From Humibacillus xanthopallidus (GTDB lineage Bacteria > Actinomycetota > Actinomycetes > Actinomycetales > Dermatophilaceae), in contig NZ_VFPM01000001.1 in assembly GCF_006716675.1 (NCBI RefSeq), positions 1,240,001-1,304,000 on the forward strand: a stretch of 64,000 bases of DNA. Reading direction: 5' to 3'. The notes under the pieces are model-generated. The model saw only the letters and a list, made by a program, of their open reading frames with translations. It ran no database searches and had not been told where the DNA came from. Positions 51,668 through 60,717 of the stretch are shown here, in pieces; position 1 is the first letter of the stretch; the number at the start of each line of letters is the position of its first letter. The translations under genes were made by a program, and so were the position numbers.

Positions 51668-51684
51668 GTCGAGTGCTCACTTCC
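51668..51684. repeat. GTCGAGTGC half repeat, copy B1
   Basis: The left arm only (GTCGAGTGCTCACTTCC), 16 bases after the start codon of the enoyl-CoA hydratase gene. Confidence 0.7.
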
Positions 51685-51699
51685 GCACGCCCCACTCCC

Positions 51700-51751
51700 G
51701 TCGAGTGCTCACTTTCAGACGCCCCCGCGCGTCGGGAACTGGGCACTCGAC
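51700..51751. repeat. GTCGAGTGC hairpin repeat, copy B2
   Basis: A 52-bp inverted repeat with arms GTCGAGTGC/GCACTCGAC and right inner arm GCGTCGGGAACTGG. It contains the stop codon and last about 12 codons of the adjacent acyl-CoA dehydrogenase gene. Confidence 0.8.
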
Positions 51752-52812
51752 GGTTTGGCGCGGCCGGTCGTCATGAGCGACCAGAGCCGGTCGTGCCCCG
51801 CCGACACGGCGAGGCTCGTCAGGGTCTCGTCCCACTCGTGGAGCGAGCCGTACTCGCTGCGCCGGGCCAGGATGGGCTTGGTCAGCGTGTGCAGCTCGTG
51901 CTCGAGGGTCGTGCCGATCGCACCGAGCACCTGGTGCGCGCCGCGCACGACGACCGACGACCCGTGCCCGACGCACGACTTGGCGACGCCGACGGCGAAG
52001 AGCATGCCGGGGTCGGTCCAGTTCGTCGCTGACGCCCGGGCCACGGCGGCGTCGGTCGCTGCGCGGCCGAGCGCGGTCTCGGACGCGATGTCGCTGACGA
52101 GGTGCTGCACCGCCTGGAAGCGCCCGATCGGCCGCCCGAACTGGGTGCGCTCGGCGACGTGCCGCAGGACGATCTCGACGATGCGCTCCATCGCGCCGAC
52201 GTTCTGGGCGCTGCGGGCCAGCGCCCCCCGTAGGTGGAACTGCTCGCCGACCGCGCGAGAGACAACGACTCCGGCCTCGAGCTCGTCGACGTCGAACTCG
52301 ACCGTGTCACTGGGCTCCCCGGCGATGTTGCGCCGCTCGGTCAGCGCGACGTGGTCGAGGGGCACGTCGGCGACGCGCCACTCGTCGCGGTCCTCCCAGA
52401 GCGCGACGACGTGCGTCGCCTCCCGGGCCCACGTGACGTTGAGGGCGACCCCTGACGGGTCCGGACGGCATACCGTGCGCAGGCCACCGTCGTCGGGCAG
52501 GCCGGCTGCCTCGAGCAGCCAGCCGCCGAGCACGTCGTGCTCGACGAGCGGCACCGGCGCTGCGGCGCCCGCCGCGATGCCGAGCAGGGCGGCCGCATCG
52601 GCCCACGTGCCGCCGCTGCCACCCCGCTCGGGCGAACCGGTGAGCCGGCTGAGGCCGAGCTCCTCGAGGTGGGCCCAGAGGTCGCGGTCGAGGTCGACGA
52701 GGTGCGTCGGCGCCGGACGCCCGCTGCGGTATGCCGCGAAGAGCTCGCTCAGCACGCCCACGAGGTCAGGGTCGGCGCCGTGGAGCTCGACGAGCGGCCG
52801 GACGGACGGCAT
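51715..52812 (-). CDS. Acyl-CoA dehydrogenase-family protein (small subunit-like)
   Basis: A 365-residue ACAD homologue. The C-terminal FAD-binding helices are present (ERTQFGRPIGRFQAVQHLVS, LFAVGVAKSCVGHGSSVVV, QVLGAIGTTLEHELHTLTK), but the catalytic Glu block of ACADs is not seen. The N-terminal half is shortened and has WEDRDEWRVADVPLDHV in place of usual substrate motifs. This fits the non-catalytic partner of heteromeric ACADs such as mycobacterial FadE26/27-type pairs. Stop and last residues (PSSAQFPTRGGV) lie inside hairpin repeat B2. ATG overlaps the partner gene (TGATG). Confidence 0.88.
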   Translation of the reverse strand: MPSVRPLVELHGADPDLVGVLSELFAAYRSGRPAPTHLVDLDRDLWAHLEELGLSRLTGSPERGGSGGTWADAAALLGIAAGAAAPVPLVEHDVLGGWLLEAAGLPDDGGLRTVCRPDPSGVALNVTWAREATHVVALWEDRDEWRVADVPLDHVALTERRNIAGEPSDTVEFDVDELEAGVVVSRAVGEQFHLRGALARSAQNVGAMERIVEIVLRHVAERTQFGRPIGRFQAVQHLVSDIASETALGRAATDAAVARASATNWTDPGMLFAVGVAKSCVGHGSSVVVRGAHQVLGAIGTTLEHELHTLTKPILARRSEYGSLHEWDETLTSLAVSAGHDRLWSLMTTGRAKPSSAQFPTRGGV

Positions 52813-53960
52813 CAGCGCATCCCCAGCCCGCGCGCGATGACGCCCCGCAGGATCTCGTTGGTGCCGCCGCGGAGGGTGAAGCCCGGTCGCTGCAGGATCG
52901 CGGCGTGCAGGAGGGTGAAGAGCTCCTCGTCCTCCACCCACCCCGTGGCGGTGAGCCCGTCGACGTAGTCGGCGATGTCGCCCTCCGTCGTCGTGCCGAG
53001 CACCTTGACGACGGCTGCGGCGGTGTCGGCGGGCTCGTGCGCCTCGAGAGCGTGCGAGACGGCGAAGGACATCTGGTGCAGGCCGGCGACGCGGGCGACG
53101 AGGCGACCGAGACCCTCGTCGAGCGGCAGCCGGCCGTCCTCCATCGCCTGGGCGGCCGAGGCGAGCAGCGGGAAGGTCGAGAGCACCCGCTCCGGCCCGC
53201 TGCGCTCAAAGGCGAGCTCGGAGGTGACCTGGACCCAGCCGGCGCCGAGCCGGCCCAGCACCCGGTCGTCCGGCACGAGGACGCCGTCGAGGTGCACCTC
53301 GTTGAAGTGGTGGTCGCCATTCATCGAGACGATCGGCCGGATGTGCACGTCGGGCCCGCGCAGGTCGACGATGAACTGGCTGAGGCCGTCGTGGCGGCGC
53401 ACGGGGTCGAGCGGCTCGGTGCGCGCGAGCGCGAAGAACGCGTCGGCCTCGTGCGCCCCGCTCGTCCACACCTTCGTGCCGGTGAGGCGCCAGCCGCCGT
53501 CGACACGCTCGGCGCGGGTGCGCACGCTCGCGAGGTCGGAGCCGGAGTCCGGCTCGCTCATGCCGATGCCGAAGACGAGCTCACCGCGGCTGATCGCGGG
53601 CAGGAAGGTGCGCTTCTGCTCCTCGGTGCCGTACGTGAGCAGCGACGGGCCGATCTGGCGCTCGGCGATCCAGTGGGCCGCCACCGGCGCGCCCGCGACG
53701 AGCAGCTCCTCGGTGACGACGAAGCGCTCCAGATAGGTGCGGCCGCGGCCGCCGTACTCCTCCGGGATGACCATGCCGAGCCAGCCGCGGCGTGCGAGCT
53801 CACGCGTGAAGTCGCGGTCCCACCGGGTCAGCCACGTGTCGACGTGGGGCACGAACACGCCGTCGCGCACCTGCTCGGCGAGGAAGGCGCGCACCTCGAG
53901 CCGCAGCTCCGTGAGCGCAGGAAGCTCCCTCGGGACGGGTGGGAGCAGACGGGCAGCCAT
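52812..53960 (-). CDS. Acyl-CoA dehydrogenase
   Basis: A 382-residue dehydrogenase. The usual blocks are present: YGTEEQKRTFLPAISRGELV, GIGMSEPDSGSDLASVRTRA, GGWRLTGTKVWTSGAHEADA and C-terminal FTLRGGTNEILRGVIARGLG. In the last block, GGTNEILR is the FAD-binding loop. The catalytic Glu normally in YGGTNE..E or mid-helix G-x-E is not assigned with confidence. It is coupled to the smaller ACAD-like gene, so a heterotetrameric alpha2beta2 enzyme, often for side-chain or branched substrates, is likely. GAAGGGAAGGC precedes the ATG. Confidence 0.9.
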   Translation of the reverse strand: MAARLLPPVPRELPALTELRLEVRAFLAEQVRDGVFVPHVDTWLTRWDRDFTRELARRGWLGMVIPEEYGGRGRTYLERFVVTEELLVAGAPVAAHWIAERQIGPSLLTYGTEEQKRTFLPAISRGELVFGIGMSEPDSGSDLASVRTRAERVDGGWRLTGTKVWTSGAHEADAFFALARTEPLDPVRRHDGLSQFIVDLRGPDVHIRPIVSMNGDHHFNEVHLDGVLVPDDRVLGRLGAGWVQVTSELAFERSGPERVLSTFPLLASAAQAMEDGRLPLDEGLGRLVARVAGLHQMSFAVSHALEAHEPADTAAAVVKVLGTTTEGDIADYVDGLTATGWVEDEELFTLLHAAILQRPGFTLRGGTNEILRGVIARGLGMR

Positions 53961-54101
53961 GCCTTCCCTTCCTCGGACGGGCGGTGTGTCGGCCACTCTC
54001 CCACACTGCCCCCGGCATCGACCGGCGCCCCAAGGGCCGCAGCCCCGCAGCCGTTGGCCTCTGCGGCCGTATGCCGCCGGGCTGGGTGCCACCGGCCCCG
54101 C

Positions 54102-54914
54102 TCAGCCGATGAGGCCGAAGCTGCGGGCTGCGGTGTAGATCGCGACGAGGATGAGCAGCACGGCGAAGGTGATCGTGAGGCGGCGTGGGTCGACGGCGCC
54201 GGCCACCCGGCCACCGACGAGGCTCCCCGCGATGGCGGCCAGCGTGAAGACGCCGATGAGCCGCCAGTCGAGGTCGGTGCTGCCGTGGCTGAGGCGTGCG
54301 ACGAGCGCGGTCGCGCTGTTGACGGCGATGACGAGCAGGGAGGTGCCGACCGCGGTCGGCATGGGGAAGCCGAGGGCGAGCACGAGAGCCGGCACGAGGA
54401 CGAAGCCGCCGCCGACGCCGAAGAAGCCGGTGATGAGGCCGACCGCCGTGGCGGTCACGACGACCTTGGCCACGCGCGGGCAGGCGCACGAGAAGGGGCG
54501 GAGCGTGATCATCGGCTCCGCCGTGGGGTCGAAGGGCGGTCCGCCACTCGGCCGGTGCGCGAGGGCCCGGCGCAGCATGAGCGTCGCGACGACGAGCATG
54601 AGACCGGCGAAGGCGATGAGCAGGGTCGTGGCCGGCAGCGACTGCGAGAGCGCCGCCCCGGCGAAGGACCCGGCGGCGCCGAGGGCGCCGAACATCAGGC
54701 CCGCGCCGAAGCGCACGCGGTGGGCGCGAGCGTGCGGGATGACGGCGATGAGGGCCGTCAGGCCGACGATGATGAGCGAGCTCGTCGTGGCCGCCGCCGG
54801 GTCGAGCCCCAGGACGTAGACGAGCGCCGGGACGGTGAGGATGGAGCCGCCACCACCGAGGGCGCCCAGGGCGAGCCCGATGAGCACGCCGATGGGGATG
54901 GCCATCAGAAGCAC
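54102..54914 (-). CDS. Sulfite exporter TauE/SafE-family transporter
   Basis: A 270-residue membrane protein with the two-repeat TauE/SafE fold. Repeat one is GVLIGLALGALGGGGSILTVPALV, repeat two GLITGFFGVGGGFVLVPALV. The loop contains PFSCACPRVAK, with a CxC pair. About eight helices. The family moves sulfite, thiosulfate or other organosulfur anions. It lies next to a zinc-ribbon gene, a thioredoxin gene and a CstR-like repressor, which suggests sulfur or persulfide export. The GTG start at 54914 is tentative; ATG 54905 is possible. Confidence 0.9.
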   Translation of the reverse strand: MLLMAIPIGVLIGLALGALGGGGSILTVPALVYVLGLDPAAATTSSLIIVGLTALIAVIPHARAHRVRFGAGLMFGALGAAGSFAGAALSQSLPATTLLIAFAGLMLVVATLMLRRALAHRPSGGPPFDPTAEPMITLRPFSCACPRVAKVVVTATAVGLITGFFGVGGGFVLVPALVLALGFPMPTAVGTSLLVIAVNSATALVARLSHGSTDLDWRLIGVFTLAAIAGSLVGGRVAGAVDPRRLTITFAVLLILVAIYTAARSFGLIG

Positions 54915-54950
54915 GGCTCCACCTCACCTCCCGCCTGAACGCTCAGCCGA

Positions 54951-55127
54951 TCAGCGGCCGAAGAGACGGCCGAGGAAGCCGCTGCCGCCCGTGGAGGAGG
55001 CGGCAGCGCCGACGTGGCCGGGGCAGCGCTGGCTCGTGGGCACCGAACGCATGACCTGGTCGACGTGCTGGCCGCAACCGGCCCAGGTCGTCTTGCCGCA
55101 GGTCTTGCAGGTGGCGGGTCGGCACAT
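54951..55127 (-). CDS. Small zinc-ribbon-like protein
   Basis: A 58-residue protein. Four Cys lie in CRPATCKTCGKTTWAGCGQH (CxxC, then C), a likely metal site or thiol relay; another Cys is in SQRCPGHV. The C-terminus is Gly/Ser-rich and hydrophobic (GGSGFLGRLFGR). GGAGA precedes the ATG. It is the first gene transcribed from the left side of the operator region, with the TauE/SafE gene 37 bp downstream. Confidence 0.75.
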   Translation of the reverse strand: MCRPATCKTCGKTTWAGCGQHVDQVMRSVPTSQRCPGHVGAAASSTGGSGFLGRLFGR

Positions 55128-55195
55128 GGGGGTGTCTCCTTGGGGGTTCTCGGCTGCCGGGGCGCCCGGCGAGCGGATGGGTGTCGGTGCCACAA

Positions 55196-55215
55196 GCATA
55201 CCCATGGGGGTATCG
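55196..55215. promoter_or_regulatory. CsoR/CstR-type operator, copy 1
   Basis: GCATACCC-ATGG-GGGTATCG, dyad with 6-8 bp arms, in the intergenic region between the zinc-ribbon and thioredoxin genes. It matches copy 2 at nearly all arm positions. Confidence 0.75.
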
Positions 55216-55330
55216 TGACGTGACCACGATAGCCCACGTCGACCACGGCGTCGAAACACTCGCAGTGCCGACCACTCCCCGCCCAGGGGTATGCCGTCCG
55301 GCGGGGAATGCGTCGGACGCCCCACCTGTT

Positions 55331-55350
55331 GCATACCCCAGAGGGTATGC
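55331..55350. promoter_or_regulatory. CsoR/CstR-type operator, copy 2
   Basis: GCATACCC-CAGA-GGGTATGC, perfect 8-bp arms, 40 bases before the thioredoxin start. G/C-tract dyads of this kind are typical CsoR-family sites. Confidence 0.8.
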
Positions 55351-55390
55351 TGTCCGGAAGAGCCGGAACCCTGAGTCCGAAGGAGACCAC

Positions 55391-55768
55391 GTGTCCACTC
55401 GCAACCTGACCTCCGCCGACTTCGCGTCGACCATCGCCACCGAGGGCATCGTCCTCGTCGACTTCTGGGCTGCGTGGTGCGGCCCGTGTCGCATGTTCGC
55501 CCCCATCTACGAGGCAGCGTCCAAGGCCCACCCCGACATCGTCTTCGGCAAGATCGACACCGAGGCCGAGCAGTCGCTGGCCGCCGCGGCGCGCATCACC
55601 TCGATCCCCACGCTCATGGCCTTCCGCGACGGCATCCTCGTCTTCAGCCAGCCGGGCGCCCTGCCCGCAGCCGCCCTGGAGCAGGTCATCGAGGCGGTCC
55701 GCGGTCTCGACATGGACGACGTGCGTCGTCAGGTCGAGGCGCAGCAGACCGACGACGTCACCGCGTGA
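55391..55768 (+). CDS. Thioredoxin
   Basis: A 125-residue thioredoxin with active site WAAWCGPCRM at about residues 29-38, cis-Pro in SIPTLMAF and a normal C-terminal helix. GTG start after GAAGGAG. It is slightly extended at the C-terminus. First gene of a run with DUF302 and CstR-like genes under operator copy 2, so it probably reduces persulfides or mixed disulfides rather than serving as the general thioredoxin. Confidence 0.93.
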   Translation: MSTRNLTSADFASTIATEGIVLVDFWAAWCGPCRMFAPIYEAASKAHPDIVFGKIDTEAEQSLAAAARITSIPTLMAFRDGILVFSQPGALPAAALEQVIEAVRGLDMDDVRRQVEAQQTDDVTA

Positions 55769-55809
55769 GCACCCGAACCCTTGCCGACCGACACACCGAG
55801 GAGCTCCCC

Positions 55810-56220
55810 ATGAAGTACGCCCTGAGCACCACCGTCGCAGCCGGGTTCGACGAGACCCTCGCCGCCACCCGGGCACAGCTGGCTGAGGTCGGCTTCGGTG
55901 TCCTCACCGAGATCGACCTGGCCGCGACGCTCAAGGCCAAGCTCGACGTCGACATCCCCGCCCAGGTCGTGCTCGGCGCGTGCCGACCGCCGCTGGCGCA
56001 CGCAGCCCTCGAGGCGGAGCCGTCGATCGGGCTGCTCCTGCCGTGCAACGTCGTCGTCCGCGCGGCTGACGAGGGCCACACCGTCGTCGAGGCGATGGAC
56101 CCCGGCGTGATGGTGCGCATCACCGCCAACGACGCCCTCACCGAGGTCGCCGCAGATGCGCGCGAGCGGCTGAGCCGGGCGCTCGAGTCCCTGACGCCGG
56201 CAACGGCCCCCCAGCCGTAG
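55810..56220 (+). CDS. DUF302 domain-containing protein
   Basis: A 136-residue protein with the complete DUF302 pattern: MKYALSTTVAAGFDETLAAT, FGVLTEIDLAATLKAKLDVD, VLGACRPPLAHAALEAEPSI and LLPCNVVVR with two conserved Cys. The fold binds ligand or sulfur species in some relatives; function is not settled. It lies between the thioredoxin and the CstR-like genes; GAGGAG precedes the ATG. Confidence 0.92.
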   Translation: MKYALSTTVAAGFDETLAATRAQLAEVGFGVLTEIDLAATLKAKLDVDIPAQVVLGACRPPLAHAALEAEPSIGLLLPCNVVVRAADEGHTVVEAMDPGVMVRITANDALTEVAADARERLSRALESLTPATAPQP

Positions 56221-56535
<315 letters not shown>

Positions 56536-56548
56536 CCGCCTGAGGGCC

Positions 56549-57811
56549 TCAGCCCCCCGAGACGACGAGGTAGGCGCAGAGCCCGACGATGACGGCCGTG
56601 ATGAGTGCGGCGGCCGTCGTCGTGAGCCTGTGGTTGACGAGCGCGCCCATGAGCGCGCGGTCACGGGTAAAGAGCAGCAGCGGGATGAGCGTGCCCGGCA
56701 GCGCGAAGGACAGCACGACCTGGCTCCAGACGAGCGCGCTCGTCGGGTCGACCCCGAAGCCGAGGATGACGAGGGCCGGCACGACGGCGAGCAGCCGTCG
56801 CAGCAGCGGTGCGATGGGGCGGCGGCCGAAGCCCGCCATGACGACGTCGCCCGTCTGCACCCCGACGAGCGTCGAGGCGAGGCCCGACGCCAGGAGCGCC
56901 ACGGCCAGCATCGTCGCGGCGATCTGGCCGGAGTTCGCGGCGAGGGCGGCATACGCCGACTCGATGCTCGAGCCCGCCTCACTCCCGAGGCCCGCCGAGA
57001 AGACGACGAGGCTGACGTTCGCCGCGCCGGCCACGGTCATGGCGATGACGACGCTGCGCACGGTGCGGCGCCCCGCACGCAGTCGCTCGGCCTGCGTCAC
57101 GGGCGCCGACCCGTCGTCGCGCCCGCGGGACGCAGCGGAGTGGAAGTGCAGGGCGTGCGGCATGACCGTCGCCCCGACGATGCCGACGGCGAGCAGCGCC
57201 GCCGAGGGTTCGAGCGGACCGGGCACGACGGAGCGCAGCAGCGCGACCCGGTCGATGTCGGCGATGAGGACCTGCCACAGCAACGAGGCGATGATGACGA
57301 CGAGCAGCACGAGGACGACGGAGTCGAACCGGCTGCGCCCACGCACCTTGAGACCGAGCACGACGAGGCTGAAGGCCGTCACGCAGACGGCCCCCACCAT
57401 GAGCGGCATGTCGAAGAGAAGCTTGAGCGCGATGGCGCCGCCGACGATCTCGGCGAGGTCGGTCATGACGACGACGAGCTCGGCCTGCGCCCAGAGGAGC
57501 ACCCGCCCGACACCGGGGTAGCGCTCGGCACTGTGCTCGGCGAGGCTCTTGCCCGTCGCCATGCCGAGCTTGGCGGCGAGGTACTGGATGACCATCGCCG
57601 AGCAGCTCGCGAAGACGACGACCCACACGAGGGTGTAGCCGTGCTCGGCGCCCGAGGCGATGTTGACCCCGAAGTTGCCCGGGTCGACGTAGGCGATCGC
57701 CGCGAGCAGCGCCGGCACGAGGGTGCGGGGCGCGGTGAGGGTGCCACCCAGCCCGCGCTCCGGCGACCGGTCGTCGACCCGCCGCGGCTGCTGCGCCACT
57801 CGCTCACCCAT
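56549..57811 (-). CDS. mntH: Nramp-family divalent metal transporter
   Basis: A 420-residue proton-coupled Mn/Fe importer with about 11 helices. Helix 1 carries IAYVDPGNFGVNI (DPGN metal site) and helix 6 MPHALHFHS (MPH), both family hallmarks. Q/S-rich ends are short. ATG 57811 is preferred over a GTG two codons earlier. The stop lies 13 bp from the stop of the CstR gene, convergent. An imperfect dyad at about 57861-57874 (TGAG..CTCA) is a weak candidate for metal control. Confidence 0.93.
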   Translation of the reverse strand: MGERVAQQPRRVDDRSPERGLGGTLTAPRTLVPALLAAIAYVDPGNFGVNIASGAEHGYTLVWVVVFASCSAMVIQYLAAKLGMATGKSLAEHSAERYPGVGRVLLWAQAELVVVMTDLAEIVGGAIALKLLFDMPLMVGAVCVTAFSLVVLGLKVRGRSRFDSVVLVLLVVIIASLLWQVLIADIDRVALLRSVVPGPLEPSAALLAVGIVGATVMPHALHFHSAASRGRDDGSAPVTQAERLRAGRRTVRSVVIAMTVAGAANVSLVVFSAGLGSEAGSSIESAYAALAANSGQIAATMLAVALLASGLASTLVGVQTGDVVMAGFGRRPIAPLLRRLLAVVPALVILGFGVDPTSALVWSQVVLSFALPGTLIPLLLFTRDRALMGALVNHRLTTTAAALITAVIVGLCAYLVVSGG

Positions 57812-57910
57812 CCGCACAGCATCTAGCCTCAGGGCTGCTCACGCCAACTCCCGGTTCACATTGAGACGCGCCTCACCGACGCCGGGTGCGTCTGCCGGGG
57901 GGCGGGCTCG

Positions 57911-59416
57911 TCAGCGAGCGGCCGCCACCCCGAGCAGGGCGGCGATCCCGAGGGCGCTGCGCGGGTCGTAGGCCGCGGTCCAGAGCCCACCGTGCACCGC
58001 GGCATACGCTTCGTCCTGCCACGGGTGGGGCTGGGCTGGAGCGCCCGTGCGCAGGTCGTGCACGAGCAGCGCCGCCATGAGCGTGTTGGCGGTGCCCGGC
58101 TCGAAGACCTCGATGCCGAAGCGGTGGGCGCCCGCATAGGCCGCCGCGAGCGCGCGGTTCTTGAGGACGGAGCGCGTGCGCGTCGGGGGCGCGACCTTGA
58201 GCGACACCAGTCCCCCGTCGGCGCGGTATGCCGTCGCCCTCCACCGCTGGAGCCGCTTGGCGAGCAGGTAGTTGGGTCCCTGCTGCAGGACGACGCTGTC
58301 GTTGATCCCCGGCGCCTCGGGCCCGTCGACGGGAACGTAGTTGCGGCGCAGGAGTCGCCCACCCGAGAGGGTGCGCAGCGGCACCCGGAGGACCTTGCTC
58401 GTGCGCCGCTCGGCGTAGTTGGCGACGGAGCGGGCGACGGCCGACCCGGGCACGGCGAAGACGTCGGTAGGGGTGGCGAGGAAGGCGAGCGCCACCTCGT
58501 CACGCCCGCGCCGCTCGATGACGCGGGCGCTGAGCGCGTCGACGGCCGCCGAGACGCGCACGTTGGTGGCACCGTCGGCATAGACGTAGTTGCCGATCAC
58601 GAGCGGCCCCTCGAGCCGCTCGACCCAGTCGGTGACCGAACGGAGGTCGTGGACGAGGTCGCCGCCGAGCCGCTCGGCGAGCGGTGCACCACCCCTGCGC
58701 ACGGGCACCGTGATCGAGCCGGCGCTCTTGCGCGTGTCTGCAATCAGCCTCTCCCACAGGTCCTTTCGGGGAAGGTCGACCGCCGCGACGTCCGCACCCC
58801 AGCGCAGCAGCGTGCGCAGAGGACCCATCTCGGCAGCCGCGCCGAGCACGACGACGGTGCGGTCCGACAGGTCGAGCCAGCCGGGGTTGTCGACGACGCG
58901 GCCGACGGCCTCCGCGAGGGTCGGCTCCACCGTGCCCGCGGCGACCCACGTGTCGACCTGGCGACGGAGCGCGTCGCCGGAGAGGCGCTGGCCGGCATAC
59001 GGCACCGAGAGGGTGCGGTCGGGGGCGGCGGAGCCGCGGATCGTCTCGTGCCCCAGGGTGGTCGCGGGCTTCTGTGGCGCACTGGTGGCCCCACCGTCCT
59101 CGGCCGTGTCCGCGAAGGCCGCCGCGAGCGGACGGTCCTCGCCGCCGGACGACCAGCGCAGCCGGTCGTGCAGTGCGGCGATGCCGTCTCTCGCGATGGT
59201 GACCGCGGCATCGTCCGAGGAGAGCCCCGCCTCGACGAGCCGGCGGAAGTGGGGGAGGTAGCCCTGCCGCCAGTTCGTCTCGCGGGTGGCGGAGGCCGCG
59301 CCGACGGGGTCGACGGCGCGGAGCGCCTCGGCGACGACGGACCGCCCCACGACCGCCGTGCTGCGTCGCCCCGAGGAGGCGTCGACGGGGAAGACCACAC
59401 CGCTGGAGTCGCTCAT
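57911..59416 (-). CDS. Hypothetical protein with Rossmann-like domain
   Basis: A 501-residue protein. The N-terminal 140 residues are helical (WRQGYLPHFRRLVEAGLSSD). A Rossmann-like core starts near 190 (TVVVLGAAAEMGPLRTLLRW) with a DLPRKD segment. The remaining half has VIGNYVYADGATNVRVSAAV and PGINDSVVLQQGPNYLLAKR. Relatives occur in actinobacteria and other phyla without assigned role. No signal peptide; soluble. Start ATG 59416. It stands alone between mntH and the DksA-like gene. Confidence 0.82.
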   Translation of the reverse strand: MSDSSGVVFPVDASSGRRSTAVVGRSVVAEALRAVDPVGAASATRETNWRQGYLPHFRRLVEAGLSSDDAAVTIARDGIAALHDRLRWSSGGEDRPLAAAFADTAEDGGATSAPQKPATTLGHETIRGSAAPDRTLSVPYAGQRLSGDALRRQVDTWVAAGTVEPTLAEAVGRVVDNPGWLDLSDRTVVVLGAAAEMGPLRTLLRWGADVAAVDLPRKDLWERLIADTRKSAGSITVPVRRGGAPLAERLGGDLVHDLRSVTDWVERLEGPLVIGNYVYADGATNVRVSAAVDALSARVIERRGRDEVALAFLATPTDVFAVPGSAVARSVANYAERRTSKVLRVPLRTLSGGRLLRRNYVPVDGPEAPGINDSVVLQQGPNYLLAKRLQRWRATAYRADGGLVSLKVAPPTRTRSVLKNRALAAAYAGAHRFGIEVFEPGTANTLMAALLVHDLRTGAPAQPHPWQDEAYAAVHGGLWTAAYDPRSALGIAALLGVAAAR

Positions 59417-59541
59417 GGGCACATCCTGCCGGAGGGCCCTGCCGGGCGGGAGTGACCTCGCCCGGGCAGCGCGTGCCGGCTCGTGGTGTGCTGCGCCACT
59501 GACGCCATCCGGCGGGTGCCGATCGGCGGAGAATGAGGACC

Positions 59542-59913
59542 ATGAGCGAGATGACGACAGCCCAGGGCGAGAGCCTCGCCCATGACCGCGCGACGGAGCT
59601 CGAGCGCCTTGCCGCACTGCGACGTGAGTTCGACGATGTCGTCGACGCGGCCGAAGGTGCCAACGGCGACGACGAGCACGACCCCGAGGGCCTCACCATC
59701 GCCTACGAGCGCTCGCAGATCGCCGCCTTCATCACCCAGGCCGAGCAGCACCTCGCCGAGATCGAGGCCGCACAGCGCCGCATCGCCGAGGGCACCTACG
59801 GGCTGTGCGAGGTGTGCGGGGGCTGCATCCCCGACGCCCGGCTCGAGGCGCGCCCGACCGCGACGACCTGTGTCGAGCACACGCCGTCGGCAAGGACCGC
59901 GCCCCTGCTCTGA
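59542..59913 (+). CDS. TraR/DksA-family zinc-finger protein
   Basis: A 123-residue protein: an N-terminal coiled coil (ATELERLAALRREFDDVVD, IAAFITQAEQHLAEIEAA), then GTYGLCEVCGGCIPDARLEA and TTCVEHTP with zinc-binding Cys. DksA relatives bind the RNA polymerase secondary channel; the actinobacterial group is little studied. GGAGAATGAGG precedes ATG 59542, favoured over ATG 59533. Confidence 0.9.
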   Translation: MSEMTTAQGESLAHDRATELERLAALRREFDDVVDAAEGANGDDEHDPEGLTIAYERSQIAAFITQAEQHLAEIEAAQRRIAEGTYGLCEVCGGCIPDARLEARPTATTCVEHTPSARTAPLL

Positions 59914-59973
59914 GCGGCAGCGAACGCCACGGGTGCGTGCCTCGGCATCGGTTCCGAGGTGACAGACGCGGGT

Positions 59974-60594
59974 CTACCGGTGGTCGACGACGACGTAGGA
60001 CACCTTGGCGATCGCGAAGTTGCCGGCCCGGTCGTGCGCGATGCACGTCACCGTGTGCCGGCCGGCCCGGCGGGTGCTGAGGGCGCGGCTGCCGTTGCAG
60101 CTCTGCTCTGCCACACCGGAGAGCGCGTCGTGCGCGCGGGGCGTGGCCACGACGATGCCGAACCGCGTGACCACCGAGCGCGTGACGACAGGCTCGAGCG
60201 TCGGCGGTGTGCCGTCGAAGCGGTAGGAGAACCCGACGTAGGGCGCGGTGAGGCCCGAGCCGTTCGTGCAGGTTCCGTAGACGGTGCGCGGCACCGCGGA
60301 CTCGGTGGTCTCGATCGCACCGCCGTGACACGAGACGATCCCGCTCTCGGAGTCCTGCGCGGTCCAGGCGTAGCCGGACTCCTCGTTGTACCAGCCGTCG
60401 TCGTTCGGACCACCGAGGACCCCGAGTGAGTGGGGCGGAGTCGTGTCGAGGGCTGATGCCGCGGCCGCGACCTGCACCCCGTGGGCCGATGACCCACGAC
60501 CGCCGATGAGGCCGAGGCCGCTCCAGGCGACAACTGCCAGGACGATCATCCAGATGCATCCCGATGCCAAGCGGTGCTCAGGCGTGCCCTTCAT
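59974..60594 (-). CDS. Secreted or membrane-anchored Ig-like protein
   Basis: A 206-residue protein with an N-terminal membrane segment/signal (about 12-32, GCIWMIVLAVVAWSGLGLIG). The exported part has repeated Pro-rich turns (TTPPHSLGVLGGPND, DGTPPTLEPVV) and several Cys (IVSCHGG, YGTCTNGSG, EQSCNGSR, VTCIAHDRAGN). AGRHTVTCIAHDRAGNFA is typical of HYR/Ig-like beta-sandwich repeats. Probably at the cell surface; ligand unknown. No linked partner. Confidence 0.8.
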   Translation of the reverse strand: MKGTPEHRLASGCIWMIVLAVVAWSGLGLIGGRGSSAHGVQVAAAASALDTTPPHSLGVLGGPNDDGWYNEESGYAWTAQDSESGIVSCHGGAIETTESAVPRTVYGTCTNGSGLTAPYVGFSYRFDGTPPTLEPVVTRSVVTRFGIVVATPRAHDALSGVAEQSCNGSRALSTRRAGRHTVTCIAHDRAGNFAIAKVSYVVVDHR

Positions 60595-60717
60595 GTCGTG
60601 CTCCGATGCCCGGGCGCCTGCGCGGCGCCCACCACAGATCGGAAGGCCGGACCACGGCTCCTGATACAGGTTCGCTCCGATCGACGGCCACGCGATCGAC
60701 GCCGGAGCCGGCTCGGG

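Noticed and set aside
57855..57880. An MntR-type operator before mntH
   Set aside because: The TGAGACG/CGCCTCA dyad has a mismatch and does not match a consensus I could name with confidence, so it is mentioned only as a weak candidate in the gene entry.
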